DNA of 32,650 bases from Leptolyngbyaceae cyanobacterium SM1_4_3 (GTDB taxonomy: Bacteria > Cyanobacteriota > Cyanobacteriia > Elainellales > Elainellaceae), in NCBI GenBank assembly GCA_012031415.1, contig JAAUTN010000039.1, positions 1 to 32,650 of the forward strand. Reading direction: 5' to 3'. A model generated the notes under the pieces. The model was not told where the DNA came from. It worked only from the letters and a program-made list of their open reading frames with translations, and made no database searches. A program made the translations under genes and the position numbers. Shown here in pieces: positions 1 to 8,325 of this stretch (positions are counted from its first letter, which is position 1; the number at the start of each line of letters is the position of its first letter).

Positions 1-436
1 ACGGCCGTTCGTCCCTATAGGGTTTGTTTTCACTAGTGTGAAAACCGCTGTGAGAGAGCAGAGCTATCCTAGAAACTGTCAGTTATCTAACAACAGTTGC
101 CTAAGTTAATTTAACTAACTTAACTATAAAACTCGTTACAAAAATTAATGAACTATCCGCTCAGCAATAAAAATATTTGTAGTTTTCTATACTATAGTTA
201 ATAAAAGAAAAGCTGGGCAATCTAAAGGGATTTAGGTTTATGGCTCTGTCTTCTGCCCCCCCTTGTAGGCTGCCTGGATCTGTTGCTGTCGTAGGTTAGC
301 CTCGGAGGTAGTGGCTAGCATTTAAGCCTTACGGAATCTTGGTAGGCAGTGTCAGTTAAGGCAAGGTCTGGATAGATGTGAGCCTAGCCTAAGCAAACCT
401 AATCGCAAATCCCCAGTCTGAGAGGTACAAAGAGGC
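1..436. other. Gene-free leader upstream of the first ABC1K kinase
   Basis: No convincing coding region is visible on either strand. The first half is AT-rich and carries TTAA-rich stretches. A TATACT hexamer at 188-193 could be a -10 element, but I see no good -35 box at the right distance. The second half is more GC-rich and leads to the AGAGG-type ribosome-binding sequence just before the GTG start at 437. A small hairpin sits at 26-45. I recognise no RNA gene here. Confidence 0.5.
26..45. repeat. Short inverted repeat, 8-bp arms
   Basis: The arms gttttcac (26-33) and gtgaaaac (38-45) are perfect inverted repeats around a 4-base loop. No T-run follows, so it does not look like an intrinsic terminator. 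It could be an operator or the tail of the gene upstream of the window. Confidence 0.4.
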
Positions 437-2146
437 GTGAGTCAGCATCCATTAAATCGGCTGAGACGCTACGATGCGGGCGCGATCGCTCAGCACTATC
501 GCTACCGTCCCTGGAAAACCTGGTGGCGTGCCCTAACGGTTATCCTGGCGTTTGCCAGGTTCATATTGAATCTAAAGCGGGACGAGTGGCAGCATCAGGT
601 TGAGGCAAGTAAGTCTAAGCGCGCTGTTCAGTTACGCCAGCTTCTGACTCGTTTGGGTCCAGCTTTTATTAAAGTCGGACAGGCCCTCTCTACTCGGCCT
701 GACTTGATTCGCAAGGACTTTTTGGAAGAGTTGATTAAGCTGCAAGATCAACTGCCTCCTTTCCCAAGTCTTCAAGCGTTTACCATTGTTGAAGCTGAAC
801 TGGGTCGTTCAATTAGTGAAACTTTTAGTGAAATTTCGTCGGAACCCGTTGCTGCTGCATCCTTAGGGCAGGTCTATCGAGCTAAATTGCACAGCGGCGA
901 GGAAGTAGCGGTTAAGGTGCAGCGTCCCGACTTGCTGCCCACTCTGACGTTAGATTTATATCTCATGCGCTGGGCAGCAGGTTGGATTGCTCCCTGGCTT
1001 CCTTTGAATTTGGGTCATGATCTGACCTTAATTGTGGATGAGTTTGGCATCAAACTGTTCGAGGAAGTTGATTATCTGAATGAAGGGCGAAATGCTGAAA
1101 AGTTTGCAGCTAACTTTCAGGACGATCCCAGCGTCAAAGTTCCTGCTATTTATTGGCGATACAGCAATACCCATGTCCTGACGCTGGAATGGATCGATGG
1201 CTTTAAGCTCACTGATACTCAGAGAATTCAGGAACTTGGTCTTGATACAGACACCTTGATTCAAATTGGGGTTACTTCGGGGTTAAGGCAGCTTTTGGAA
1301 TTTGGCTTCTTTCATGCTGATCCGCACCCTGGCAATTTGTTTGCCATGCCCGATGGCCGAATGGCCTACATCGATTTTGGCATGATGGATCAACTCAGCC
1401 AGGAAATGAAGGAAACGCTGGTTGATTCTCTCGTTCATCTCGTCAATAAAGATTATCCTGAACTTGCTGAAGACTTTGTAAAATTGGGCTTTCTCACTCC
1501 ACAAACTAACATTTGGGAGATTGTTCCAGCTCTAGAAATGGTCTTGGGTGAAGCAATTGGCGAAAGCGTTGGTAACTTCAATTTCAAAACTATTACCGAT
1601 CAGTTTTCTGAACTGATGTATGATTACCCGTTTCGGGTACCTGCTAAGTTTGCGCTGATTATTCGCTCTCTAGTAACGCAGGAAGGTTTAGCTCTCAGCC
1701 TCAACCTTAATTTCAAAATTGTTGAGGTTGCTTACCCCTATGTAGCGCGACGGTTGTTGACTGGCGAATCTCCTGAATTGAGGCGCAGACTCATTGAGAT
1801 TTTGTTTAAGAATGGCAAGTTTCAGTGGGAGCGGTTAGAAAATTTGATTGCGATCGCCCGCTCTGACCAAAGCTTCGATATACTCCCAACGGCGCAATTA
1901 GGTTTACAATACCTGTTGTCTGATGAAGGTCAGTTCTTGAGGCGGCAACTTGTTCTAGCGCTAGTTGAAGACGATCGCCTACATACCGACGAAGTGCGGC
2001 GGTTGTGGAACTTGATTAAACCAGATCTTAAGCCCTCACGTTTGTTGAACGCGGCCCTGGGAGCATTGACCGGGCTATCGGCTGAGGAAGTTGCTTTACT
2101 CCCGACTGTTGCAGCCTTCTCAGACCTCAATAGGGCAAATCGTTAA
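437..2146 (+). CDS. ABC1K / AarF / UbiB-family atypical kinase
   Basis: This is a 569-residue member of the ABC1K (AarF/UbiB/ADCK) family of atypical kinases, which in cyanobacteria and plastids are linked to prenylquinone metabolism and photosynthetic stress responses. The family motifs are all present: KVGQALS near residues 79-85, the alanine-rich AAASLGQVY loop that replaces a P-loop, HADPHPGN with His293, and DFGMMD with metal-binding Asp313. The start is GTG at 437, preceded by a purine-rich AGAGG-type site; translation from there gives the expected N-terminal helix region. A small membrane protein follows 37 bases after the stop and may be cotranscribed. A second, longer paralogue lies at 22811-24847. 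The exact substrate cannot be read from sequence. Confidence 0.95.
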   Translation: MSQHPLNRLRRYDAGAIAQHYRYRPWKTWWRALTVILAFARFILNLKRDEWQHQVEASKSKRAVQLRQLLTRLGPAFIKVGQALSTRPDLIRKDFLEELIKLQDQLPPFPSLQAFTIVEAELGRSISETFSEISSEPVAAASLGQVYRAKLHSGEEVAVKVQRPDLLPTLTLDLYLMRWAAGWIAPWLPLNLGHDLTLIVDEFGIKLFEEVDYLNEGRNAEKFAANFQDDPSVKVPAIYWRYSNTHVLTLEWIDGFKLTDTQRIQELGLDTDTLIQIGVTSGLRQLLEFGFFHADPHPGNLFAMPDGRMAYIDFGMMDQLSQEMKETLVDSLVHLVNKDYPELAEDFVKLGFLTPQTNIWEIVPALEMVLGEAIGESVGNFNFKTITDQFSELMYDYPFRVPAKFALIIRSLVTQEGLALSLNLNFKIVEVAYPYVARRLLTGESPELRRRLIEILFKNGKFQWERLENLIAIARSDQSFDILPTAQLGLQYLLSDEGQFLRRQLVLALVEDDRLHTDEVRRLWNLIKPDLKPSRLLNAALGALTGLSAEEVALLPTVAAFSDLNRANR

Positions 2147-2183
2147 GTTAGACAAACGACACACGTTTCTAAGGATCTACCTT

Positions 2184-2558
2184 GTGCCCTCATACTACTC
2201 TTCCCCACCTTACTTTCTGCTATTTGCTGGGCTGCTAGCTGGAATTACCTCTGGAATTGCGTTTAAGACAACATTGGAGCAGGCAGTCCAGGAATGGTCA
2301 CGGAATCGCTCAACGCGCACTTTAGCAAATTTACAGGGGATTCAACTGCTTGTGCCCTTTGTTGGCATCGCTATTGGAGCCTGTGTGTTTCTCTCATCAG
2401 GGCTGGAGATTTTTGGCTTTCCTACCTGGTTGGCGTATGCGATCGCCCTTCCCCTTACCGCCTTCATCAGCTTCCTGGTGTGGTATCAACTCAGCAGCAT
2501 TTTAGTGCAGCTTGAAAAGGGTGGATCTAAAGTGCTGGATCTAGATTTATTTAATTAG
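2184..2558 (+). CDS. Small integral membrane protein, unknown function
   Basis: This is a 124-residue hypothetical protein. I prefer the GTG at 2184, with AAGGA at 2171-2175 eight bases upstream, over the longer frame that starts inside the kinase gene. Three hydrophobic stretches are visible: an N-terminal FLLFAGLLAGITSGIAF-like segment, a central LLVPFVGIAIGACVFL segment and a C-terminal AIALPLTAFISFLVWY segment. The tail is short and polar. It lies 37 bases downstream of the ABC1K kinase on the same strand, so cotranscription is plausible. Its end overlaps the end of the convergent protease-like gene by four bases. I do not recognise a named family. Confidence 0.75.
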   Translation: MPSYYSSPPYFLLFAGLLAGITSGIAFKTTLEQAVQEWSRNRSTRTLANLQGIQLLVPFVGIAIGACVFLSSGLEIFGFPTWLAYAIALPLTAFISFLVWYQLSSILVQLEKGGSKVLDLDLFN

Positions 2559-3238
2559 CTATTAATTGCTTGCTCAATCAACTCACGGCATTTACTTACA
2601 GGTTCAGCCTGGGTCATTGCAGTTACCAATTTTTCGTAAGCAGGCTGATGAGCTTCTAGCAGCGATCGCGCCTGTAATGATGCCCAGCGCTCTTTAGTTT
2701 CACATTCGCTCAGGGGGCGTTTAAGCTGCGTCCAGAGAATGCGTAGCTTTTGGCGATCGTCAGCACCCCCTTCAGCGTTGCCGTAGACCAGCTTTTCAGC
2801 GGCAGTTCCCGCCATCCAAACGGTGCAATAGCGCTCTACTAACTGGGCAGAGAGTATGCCCTTTTCCAGTTCTGTGTTGAGTTCCTGGCTATCAAAACTC
2901 ACCCCCCCTAGCCCCGGTTGCCCCTGTCGAAAAGCTTCCCAGGCGCTTAAGGTGTAGCCCGTAATCGAAATCTCTAGCAGATGAGCAACCAGGAAATGTC
3001 CGGCTTCATGGCGAATCACTCTTTCTCGATGTTGGGGTGAAAAGCGAGCCAACCAGTCTATCAGCAGCGTACCGCCGCGCCCCTGCCAGCTTATCGTGTC
3101 CAAAGTGGCTACCCCTAACAGCCCAAAAACGGCGATCGCTGGCACAACAGGTGACAAATTCACCAGCGGACCCAGCAGACTTGACATTACCAGCGTGAAA
3201 ATTGTGATTGCGACTAAGTTGAGGGTAGTTTGACTCAT
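2555..3238 (-). CDS. FtsH-like (M41) peptidase-domain protein without AAA ATPase
   Basis: The 227-residue protein has two hydrophobic segments at the N-terminus (roughly residues 8-47), then a zinc-protease HEAGH motif (His77, Glu78, His81). Farther on, GGADDRQK resembles the third metal-ligand region of FtsH peptidases. In FtsH an AAA ATPase module of about 250 residues precedes this domain; here there is no Walker A or B. It is therefore a membrane-anchored stand-alone M41-like domain, probably a metalloprotease or a regulator of one. The gene begins 3 bases after the stop of the VanY-type gene upstream, which strongly suggests one transcript and translational coupling. Similar proteins are often annotated as 'ATP-dependent Zn protease' in cyanobacteria, although nothing here would bind ATP. 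Confidence 0.85.
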   Translation of the reverse strand: MSQTTLNLVAITIFTLVMSSLLGPLVNLSPVVPAIAVFGLLGVATLDTISWQGRGGTLLIDWLARFSPQHRERVIRHEAGHFLVAHLLEISITGYTLSAWEAFRQGQPGLGGVSFDSQELNTELEKGILSAQLVERYCTVWMAGTAAEKLVYGNAEGGADDRQKLRILWTQLKRPLSECETKERWASLQARSLLEAHQPAYEKLVTAMTQAEPVSKCRELIEQAINS

Positions 3239-3241
3239 CGG

Positions 3242-4057
3242 TTAGCTTCCCAGTCTGGCAGTGGGGGTACGGGCTTTGTAGAAGGTTTCGAGGCTGTGGC
3301 GATCGCCCACAAACCTCCAGTGCCAGGGTTCATAGCTAACTCCCTGAGGGTTATTCTTGGGAAAGGACAACTCAAAGTTAAAGTAAGCCGCGTTTTCCTT
3401 CAGCCACTTAAAGCCAGGTGTATTTTCAAAACTGACTTCTAAATCTGTCTCTGGTTGAGAGGAATCTGCTACATCAACGGCATAACCTGTATGGTGTTCA
3501 CTGTAGCCAGGTGGGGCGCTAACTTCAGCCCGCTCAGTTGAAGCCTGCCCTTGTTCAGCCTGGATGCCGAAAAACAGATATTGCTGATCCTCAACGGTAC
3601 GAAAGCCAGAAATGGCTACCAGGTTGACTCCTTCAGCACGAGCCGCATTGCTCATGGCAGTGAATCGCTCGGCGGCTGCCTGCCGTAGTTGAACACTTCC
3701 ATCGGCGGTAATTGGCGCTAGCTCTGTTTCAGGGGCTTCTTCGTAAGGGAGATGCCCCAACAGCAGATCGGGAGACTGAATGCCAACGGGAGCCAGAGCC
3801 GACTGAAGCCCGGCTTGTAGAGGAACAGGCGTGCCGCCAGCGAAGGAACTAGAACCGATAGGCTGAGTCAGCCATGCCGCCAGTCCGCCTGCAATCAGGG
3901 CGATCGCAAATCCCATAAATCCCCACCAAAACAGCCGCCAACCAGAGCGAGTGGGTTTAGGCTTGGGGGCAGTAGGAGTTTCGCGCAATGCTTCAGGAAT
4001 ATCATCTCCATGAGCCGATAGCCCTGGAGGCTTTCTGGGCGAACCCGCATTATTCAC
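3242..4057 (-). CDS. D-alanyl-D-alanine carboxypeptidase, VanY/LdcB type (M15B)
   Basis: This is a 271-residue membrane-anchored peptidoglycan carboxypeptidase. A proline-rich cytoplasmic N-terminus is followed by one transmembrane helix (about residues 41-65), then the M15 catalytic domain facing the periplasm. The zinc-site motif SxHxxGxAxD is present with His188 and Asp195, and ExWH supplies Glu243 and His246. The GFRTVEDQ segment is the usual M15B substrate-side strand. It should trim D-Ala or the D-Ala side of stem peptides during wall maturation. It is the first gene of a two-gene unit with the M41-like protein, separated by 3 bases, and is divergent from the AEC permease. Confidence 0.92.
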   Translation of the reverse strand: MNNAGSPRKPPGLSAHGDDIPEALRETPTAPKPKPTRSGWRLFWWGFMGFAIALIAGGLAAWLTQPIGSSSFAGGTPVPLQAGLQSALAPVGIQSPDLLLGHLPYEEAPETELAPITADGSVQLRQAAAERFTAMSNAARAEGVNLVAISGFRTVEDQQYLFFGIQAEQGQASTERAEVSAPPGYSEHHTGYAVDVADSSQPETDLEVSFENTPGFKWLKENAAYFNFELSFPKNNPQGVSYEPWHWRFVGDRHSLETFYKARTPTARLGS

Positions 4058-4158
4058 AGACTAACTCCCATACTTAGAAGTCCTCACATTCCCCACATTA
4101 GTGATTGTAGAAGCGATTGTAAACTGAGACACCCCTAACCTAATCTACTGTTGATTTT

Positions 4159-5166
4159 ATGTCTGGTCTGGAAATAAGCCTACTAAAGCTCTACATTCCG
4201 TTAGTCGGGTGGGTCGGGTTGGGTGTCTTGCTAGGACACAAGCTGCCTAGAGCGATTCCTCTGTTTCTCGGCAAATTTCTGTTTTGGATTGGAGTGCCGC
4301 TTAGCATTGTATCTTTTCTTCGCCAGACAGATTTGTCAGAGTCGGTTTGGCTTGCTCCCGTTGCTGCATGGACTGCAATGCTGTTGGGTGGTGGGCTAGC
4401 CTGGATCTGGATACGCGGGCGATCGCACTGGGAACACCGACAGCAAAAAGCTGTAAATAGTAGGATTCAGGAAAATTCTGGACAGCACCGAAAGGGGCGA
4501 TCGTCCAAGACAAACTGGAGCAAACCTACCCAGGGTAGCTTCCTGCTAGCCGCGATAGTTGGCAATACAGGTTATTTAGGCTATCCCGTTTCGCTGGCGC
4601 TAGTTGGACCACAATACTTTGCCTGGGCAATCTTCTACGACACCCTCGGCAGTACGCTAGGAGCTTACGGGCTAGGCGTAGCGCTAGCAGCCCGGTTTGG
4701 CATGGGTGGTCAAGGACAACGACTACTGGTTGAAGCCTTGCTAAAAAATCCTGCCTTGTGGAGCTTCTGGTTTGGCTTAGGGTTTCGGGTAATTCCACTG
4801 CCAGTGCTAGTCGAGCAGGTGTTAAAGGGGTGTGGTTGGGCCGTTATTGCTCTGTCGCTGCTTCTATTGGGAATGCGATTAAGCCAGCTTACCTCCTGGC
4901 AAAGTGTCAAACCCGCTTCGATCAGCCTGGGAATCAAGATGCTGATTGTCCCCCTTGTAGTTGGCTTAGGACTGTCACATTTTGGAGTAACGGGTTCACC
5001 CCAGTTGGCGATCGTCCTACAAATGTCGATGCCTCCTGCTTTTGCGACTCTGGTTATCGCTGAAGCCTACAACCTTGACCGAGAACTAACAGTGACAGCG
5101 CTGGCCGTTGGCTCCCTGGGCTTGCTGCTAATGCTACCGATGTGGCTATGGCTCTTCCCAGGCTGA
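4159..5166 (+). CDS. AEC (auxin efflux carrier) family permease
   Basis: The 335-residue protein has about ten hydrophobic helices in the two-half arrangement of the AEC/BASS-fold transporters. The first half contains GNTGYLGYPVSLALVGP, a hallmark of the family's discontinuous helix, and the second half ends with SMPPAFATLVIAEAYN, the equivalent crossover segment. A basic hydrophilic insert of about 40 residues (around residues 90-130) separates helix 3 from helix 4 and makes the protein a little longer than usual. Substrates of bacterial members are mostly organic acids, but none can be assigned here. It stands alone and is divergent from the VanY operon across a 101-base gap. A bulged hairpin of transposon-end type begins 11 bases after the stop. 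Confidence 0.88.
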   Translation: MSGLEISLLKLYIPLVGWVGLGVLLGHKLPRAIPLFLGKFLFWIGVPLSIVSFLRQTDLSESVWLAPVAAWTAMLLGGGLAWIWIRGRSHWEHRQQKAVNSRIQENSGQHRKGRSSKTNWSKPTQGSFLLAAIVGNTGYLGYPVSLALVGPQYFAWAIFYDTLGSTLGAYGLGVALAARFGMGGQGQRLLVEALLKNPALWSFWFGLGFRVIPLPVLVEQVLKGCGWAVIALSLLLLGMRLSQLTSWQSVKPASISLGIKMLIVPLVVGLGLSHFGVTGSPQLAIVLQMSMPPAFATLVIAEAYNLDRELTVTALAVGSLGLLLMLPMWLWLFPG

Positions 5167-5173
5167 CGTGACA

Positions 5174-5581
5174 TACTCCCGACGCTGATGCTACGCATAC
5201 AGCGCGGGCTTCTCCCACCGGAAAGTCCTTCTAGGATGAAACCGGACTGGAGCATTTTAGAGTGACGCGATGCCCAACGCCACTTGCATTTAATTTTGTG
5301 TTTCGCCCTATTTTTGACCTGTGCAACGGAGACGCTTGTTTGAGGTCGCAATGCCGCAAATCAGAGGCTTATCAGTCACGTTCAAGGGGAGGAAATCAAC
5401 CCTTATGGCAAGCTGCAAAAGTCATTGCCTTGTGTGTATTTTATCATTGTGTGGCGATTCGTCGCCAACCCCACTCACTGTTTCCGCAGGCGAGAAAAGA
5501 GATTTGGGGGTTGAACTCCTCACCGCCGCGCCTATCATCCCGACGCTCATCCGAAGCGGATAGAGCGCGGGGCTTCCCTTC
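5174..5581 (+). mobile_element. Candidate non-autonomous IS200/IS605-type element (two matching hairpin ends)
   Basis: Two hairpins in the same orientation lie 361 bases apart, at 5178-5208 and 5539-5571. Both have the lower stem cccgacgct/agcgcggg with a bulged A. Their upper stems differ in sequence but keep pairing: atgc/gcat in the first, atccg/cggat in the second. Both are followed by a gggcttc(t)ccc-like run. Direct-orientation subterminal palindromes, rather than inverted ends, are characteristic of IS200/IS605 elements and their transposase-less derivatives. The roughly 330 bases between them hold no recognisable tnpA or tnpB; short open frames there have no family features. Exact boundaries are unknown. 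The first hairpin also resembles the 3' part of TnpB-associated RNA, but I cannot prove expression. Confidence 0.5.
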
Positions 5582-5625
5582 TATTGGGCTAAAACGGTAT
5601 TGCTAACCTCCAGGCTCAAGATTTC

Positions 5626-6084
5626 TCATCCAACCCAGTTGACATCTCCATCGGAAGAACTAACCGAAGGTAAAGGCTTAGAGATGGGCAACTCTTTGCG
5701 GACGGAAGATTGACCTTCAGCAGAATTCAACTGATGACCTGACACAACGGAGCGGGGCGGTAAAGAAATTTCATCCCCCGTTGCTTTGAGGTGTTGACTT
5801 GTGCCGTCAGCTTTAGGCTTTGTCGAATTTACTTGATGCTTGAGGGAACGGCGCTCTGGCATCACAATTTTTTCCATCAGGTAATCAACGGTTTGCTGCT
5901 TGACCCAACCACGAGCCGCTAAAATCTCACCAAACCGCATTCCAGTTACCTTTTGGTCGTTCAGAGCGACTTCAATTTGACCAATGGTCAACAAACCCGC
6001 ATCAACGAGATAACTACCTATTCGCTTCGTACCCGTGAGCGTTGGCACCGTTTTAACTCGGTAACGATCGCTCTTATCTTGCAT
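5626..6084 (-). CDS. Stand-alone MshEN / GspE N-terminal-like domain protein
   Basis: This is a 152-residue protein. I choose the ATG at 6084 because GGAG lies six bases upstream of it; a TTG four codons earlier is less likely. Residues of about 15-70 contain IGSYLVDAGLLT, then IEVALNDQ, GMRFGEILAARGWV and a further helix. This is the helical repeat pattern of the N-terminal domain of type II secretion / type IV pilus ATPases (GspE/PilB, MshEN), which in some proteins binds cyclic di-GMP. No ATPase follows. The C-terminal 80 residues are polar, Ser/Pro-rich and probably disordered. It sits alone between the putative mobile element and a long gene-free stretch. A regulatory or adaptor role is inference. 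Confidence 0.7.
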   Translation of the reverse strand: MQDKSDRYRVKTVPTLTGTKRIGSYLVDAGLLTIGQIEVALNDQKVTGMRFGEILAARGWVKQQTVDYLMEKIVMPERRSLKHQVNSTKPKADGTSQHLKATGDEISLPPRSVVSGHQLNSAEGQSSVRKELPISKPLPSVSSSDGDVNWVG

Positions 6085-6627
6085 ACTCAGCTCCAAAAAT
6101 CACTAGAGAAGGTGTTGTAAGAGGGATATTGAGATAGCTACTCCACTATTTCAAGGGAGTGAGGCGAAAACGTGTCGAGCCATCTGCTCCTATTGCTGAT
6201 GCTAGAGGGGGGCATCTCAAGCAACTACATACCTTGATTGTTGACTTACTTGACTGTTGACTTAGTTACTAAAAGGTACAGATGTTCTGGTTGCCAAAGC
6301 GTAATTCTACACAGTATATCAACTATTTCACGCAAGCTTTATGAAATGCGTTCATATTTTGACAGAGAACTAACTGATGTTGTTCCTAAGGGTCTACGAA
6401 AGTTCGTAGAGGCGATCGCTCCTACACTTCTCTTCACAGTTCCTTTATCGTATTCCTGACCCCATTAGCTTGTCTCTCAAAATAGATAAGTTCTGAAACT
6501 GTCTCTGCCCTCTTTAAATTTTCCAAGAATTTTTAACTGCCCTAAAGGGTGAGTAGAACAACGTGGGGAACACTAACCTCATATATTTCAGCAGCCTTAG
6601 AGCTTGAAGCCCAACTGATTAAACCTC
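6085..6627. other. Gene-free region upstream of the sensor kinase
   Basis: No credible gene is seen in about 540 bases; one short open frame inside it has no family features. It contains a 10-base direct repeat tgttgactta at 6239-6248 and 6255-6264 (period 16), a hairpin and a HIP1-centred repeat at 6393-6429. It presumably holds the promoters of the MshEN-like gene (leftward) and the sensor kinase (rightward), but I cannot point to convincing -35/-10 boxes. Confidence 0.45.
6393..6429. repeat. Inverted repeat plus HIP1-centred dispersed repeat
   Basis: tctacgaa (6393-6400) and ttcgtaga (6403-6410) form a perfect 8-bp inverted repeat with a 2-base spacer. The adjoining 6409-6429 stretch, with HIP1 at 6412-6419 followed by cctacact, matches 11403-11423 at all but about two of 21 positions. 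It looks like a small dispersed repeat built around HIP1. Confidence 0.55.
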
Positions 6628-8325
6628 ATGTTAAGACCAAATCTGTCACCTCTTCAGCAGGTTGATCGCCAGCCTCAGACTGTTGCCATAGGCTCTGTTA
6701 CCAGAAGACCAAAATTTATCAGTCTACGAACAAAGCTATTGGTGGGTTGCAGTTTGGCGTTTGCGGCTGTGTGGGCGGGTGTTTTTTACAGAGCGTATAA
6801 CCTTGCGACCAACCAAGCCGTGTCGCACATCACAGAAGACCTGACCAGAACTCTAACAGCAGCAGCTAGACAAGTCGATGGCGACACGTTTTTAGCTTTG
6901 TCTCAAGCAGGAAAAGCTAGAGAAGATGGTTATAGCAACGATCCGCGTTATTGGCAGCACGTTAATTGGCTGGCAACGGTAGAGGATATTGAACCCAGAG
7001 CATTTACTTACACCTACGTAGCAGCAGCAGCGCCAGAAGCGATCGTCTTTGTGGGTAGCGGTAGCGCTATTAACCACAGAATTGACGGAGCAAAGTTTCT
7101 TGAGTATTACGACGTTGAAGCAGAGGAAGGATCGATCGAAGGCTCAATTCTTCATCAGGGATTATCCAGGCAAACGATTAGCACAGACCCCTTCACCGAC
7201 CAATGGGGAACCTGGATTTCTGGAGTCACACCCATTACTAACGCACAGGGTGAAGAAGTTGGCGCTCTGGGAGTTGATTTTTGCTTTGACTACGTGCATA
7301 ACATTCAAATGGCAATTCGCCGTCAATTCCTGATCTCTTTTATTCCGACCTATGTCATCCTGTTTACGCTAGTCTACGTGCTGTCTAGTGAGTTAACAAA
7401 ACACTTGACGAAGCTAACCGAGTCAGCCGAATTTATAGGCGCAGGAAACTATGAGCAGGGTTTGTCTTATTCTCGTCAAAGCCGCTTTCCAGACGAGATG
7501 GACATTCTCGCAAAAGTTTTTGACCTGATGATTAACAGTATCCGCACTCGTGAACAGTTAATTCGTGAAAGTAAGCAAGTTGAAGATGAAATACGCCACG
7601 CTCTACAGGTAGAGAAAGAATTAGGCGAACTCAAATCCCGTTTTGTCGCAATGGTCTCCCATGAATTGCGAACTCCGTTAACGGTGATTAAAACTTCTAC
7701 CGAGATTTTGGAACACTATGGGCAAAAAACAACAGAGGCGAAAAAGCAGCAATATTTTTACCGAATTCAGGCTGCAATTCAAAACATGACGCAGTTGCTT
7801 GAGGACGTTTTGATTGCTAACCAGGCAGAAACAGGGCAGTTAGATTTTCATCCAATGCCGCTTGATCTGGAACAGTTCTGTCGTGAAACGGTAGCGGAGA
7901 TGCAGCCAGAACCAGGAAGCAGTCCGGCGATCGCCTTCACCAGCCAAATAAACGGAGAAACAACGTGCGCGGATAAAAAGCTTTTACGCTTTATTCTGGT
8001 TAACTTGCTTTCAAATGCTTTGAAATATTCTAAGCCTGGAGGGACGGTTGATTTGGATCTGGTTTGCCACAAGCAGATAGCTGTTTTTACAGTGCGCGAT
8101 CGCGGCATTGGCATCCCTGTTGAAGACCAACCGCATTTATTCAAGCTATTTCATCGGGCTAGCAACGTAGAGTCCATCCAGGGAACGGGGCTAGGATTGG
8201 CGATCGCTCAACAGTGCGTCATCCTCCATCACGGTGAAATCAGCTTCACTAGTCAGCTAGGGGAAGGCACAACTTTCACGGTTAAGATTCCGCTTCAAAA
8301 GACGCGGCCAGTTCTGCTGGGCTAG
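6628..8325 (+). CDS. Membrane sensor histidine kinase (orphan)
   Basis: This is a 565-residue two-component sensor. A first transmembrane helix (about residues 36-55) leads to an extracytoplasmic sensing region of about 175 residues, followed by a second helix (about 233-252), a HAMP-like linker and a short coiled segment. The HisKA domain carries the phospho-acceptor His345 in SHELRTPL. The ATPase domain shows the N box (Asn459/Asn463), DRGIGIP with Asp491, and GTGLGLA beginning at Gly519. The periplasmic part ends with WISGVTPI and GALGVDF-like strands as in Cache/PAS-fold sensors, so a small-molecule ligand is likely but unknown. No response regulator is adjacent. Its last 44 bases overlap the end of the convergent phosphoribosyltransferase gene. 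Confidence 0.95.
   Translation: MLRPNLSPLQQVDRQPQTVAIGSVTRRPKFISLRTKLLVGCSLAFAAVWAGVFYRAYNLATNQAVSHITEDLTRTLTAAARQVDGDTFLALSQAGKAREDGYSNDPRYWQHVNWLATVEDIEPRAFTYTYVAAAAPEAIVFVGSGSAINHRIDGAKFLEYYDVEAEEGSIEGSILHQGLSRQTISTDPFTDQWGTWISGVTPITNAQGEEVGALGVDFCFDYVHNIQMAIRRQFLISFIPTYVILFTLVYVLSSELTKHLTKLTESAEFIGAGNYEQGLSYSRQSRFPDEMDILAKVFDLMINSIRTREQLIRESKQVEDEIRHALQVEKELGELKSRFVAMVSHELRTPLTVIKTSTEILEHYGQKTTEAKKQQYFYRIQAAIQNMTQLLEDVLIANQAETGQLDFHPMPLDLEQFCRETVAEMQPEPGSSPAIAFTSQINGETTCADKKLLRFILVNLLSNALKYSKPGGTVDLDLVCHKQIAVFTVRDRGIGIPVEDQPHLFKLFHRASNVESIQGTGLGLAIAQQCVILHHGEISFTSQLGEGTTFTVKIPLQKTRPVLLG

Noticed and set aside
5262-5606. Two overlapping short open frames between the matching hairpins
   Set aside because: Neither has recognisable TnpA, TnpB or other domain features, composition is arginine/serine-rich as in shadow frames, and no convincing ribosome-binding site is seen.
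6238-6459. 73-codon open frame upstream of the sensor kinase
   Set aside because: It runs through the HIP1-centred repeat and a hairpin, has no ribosome-binding site and no protein family features.
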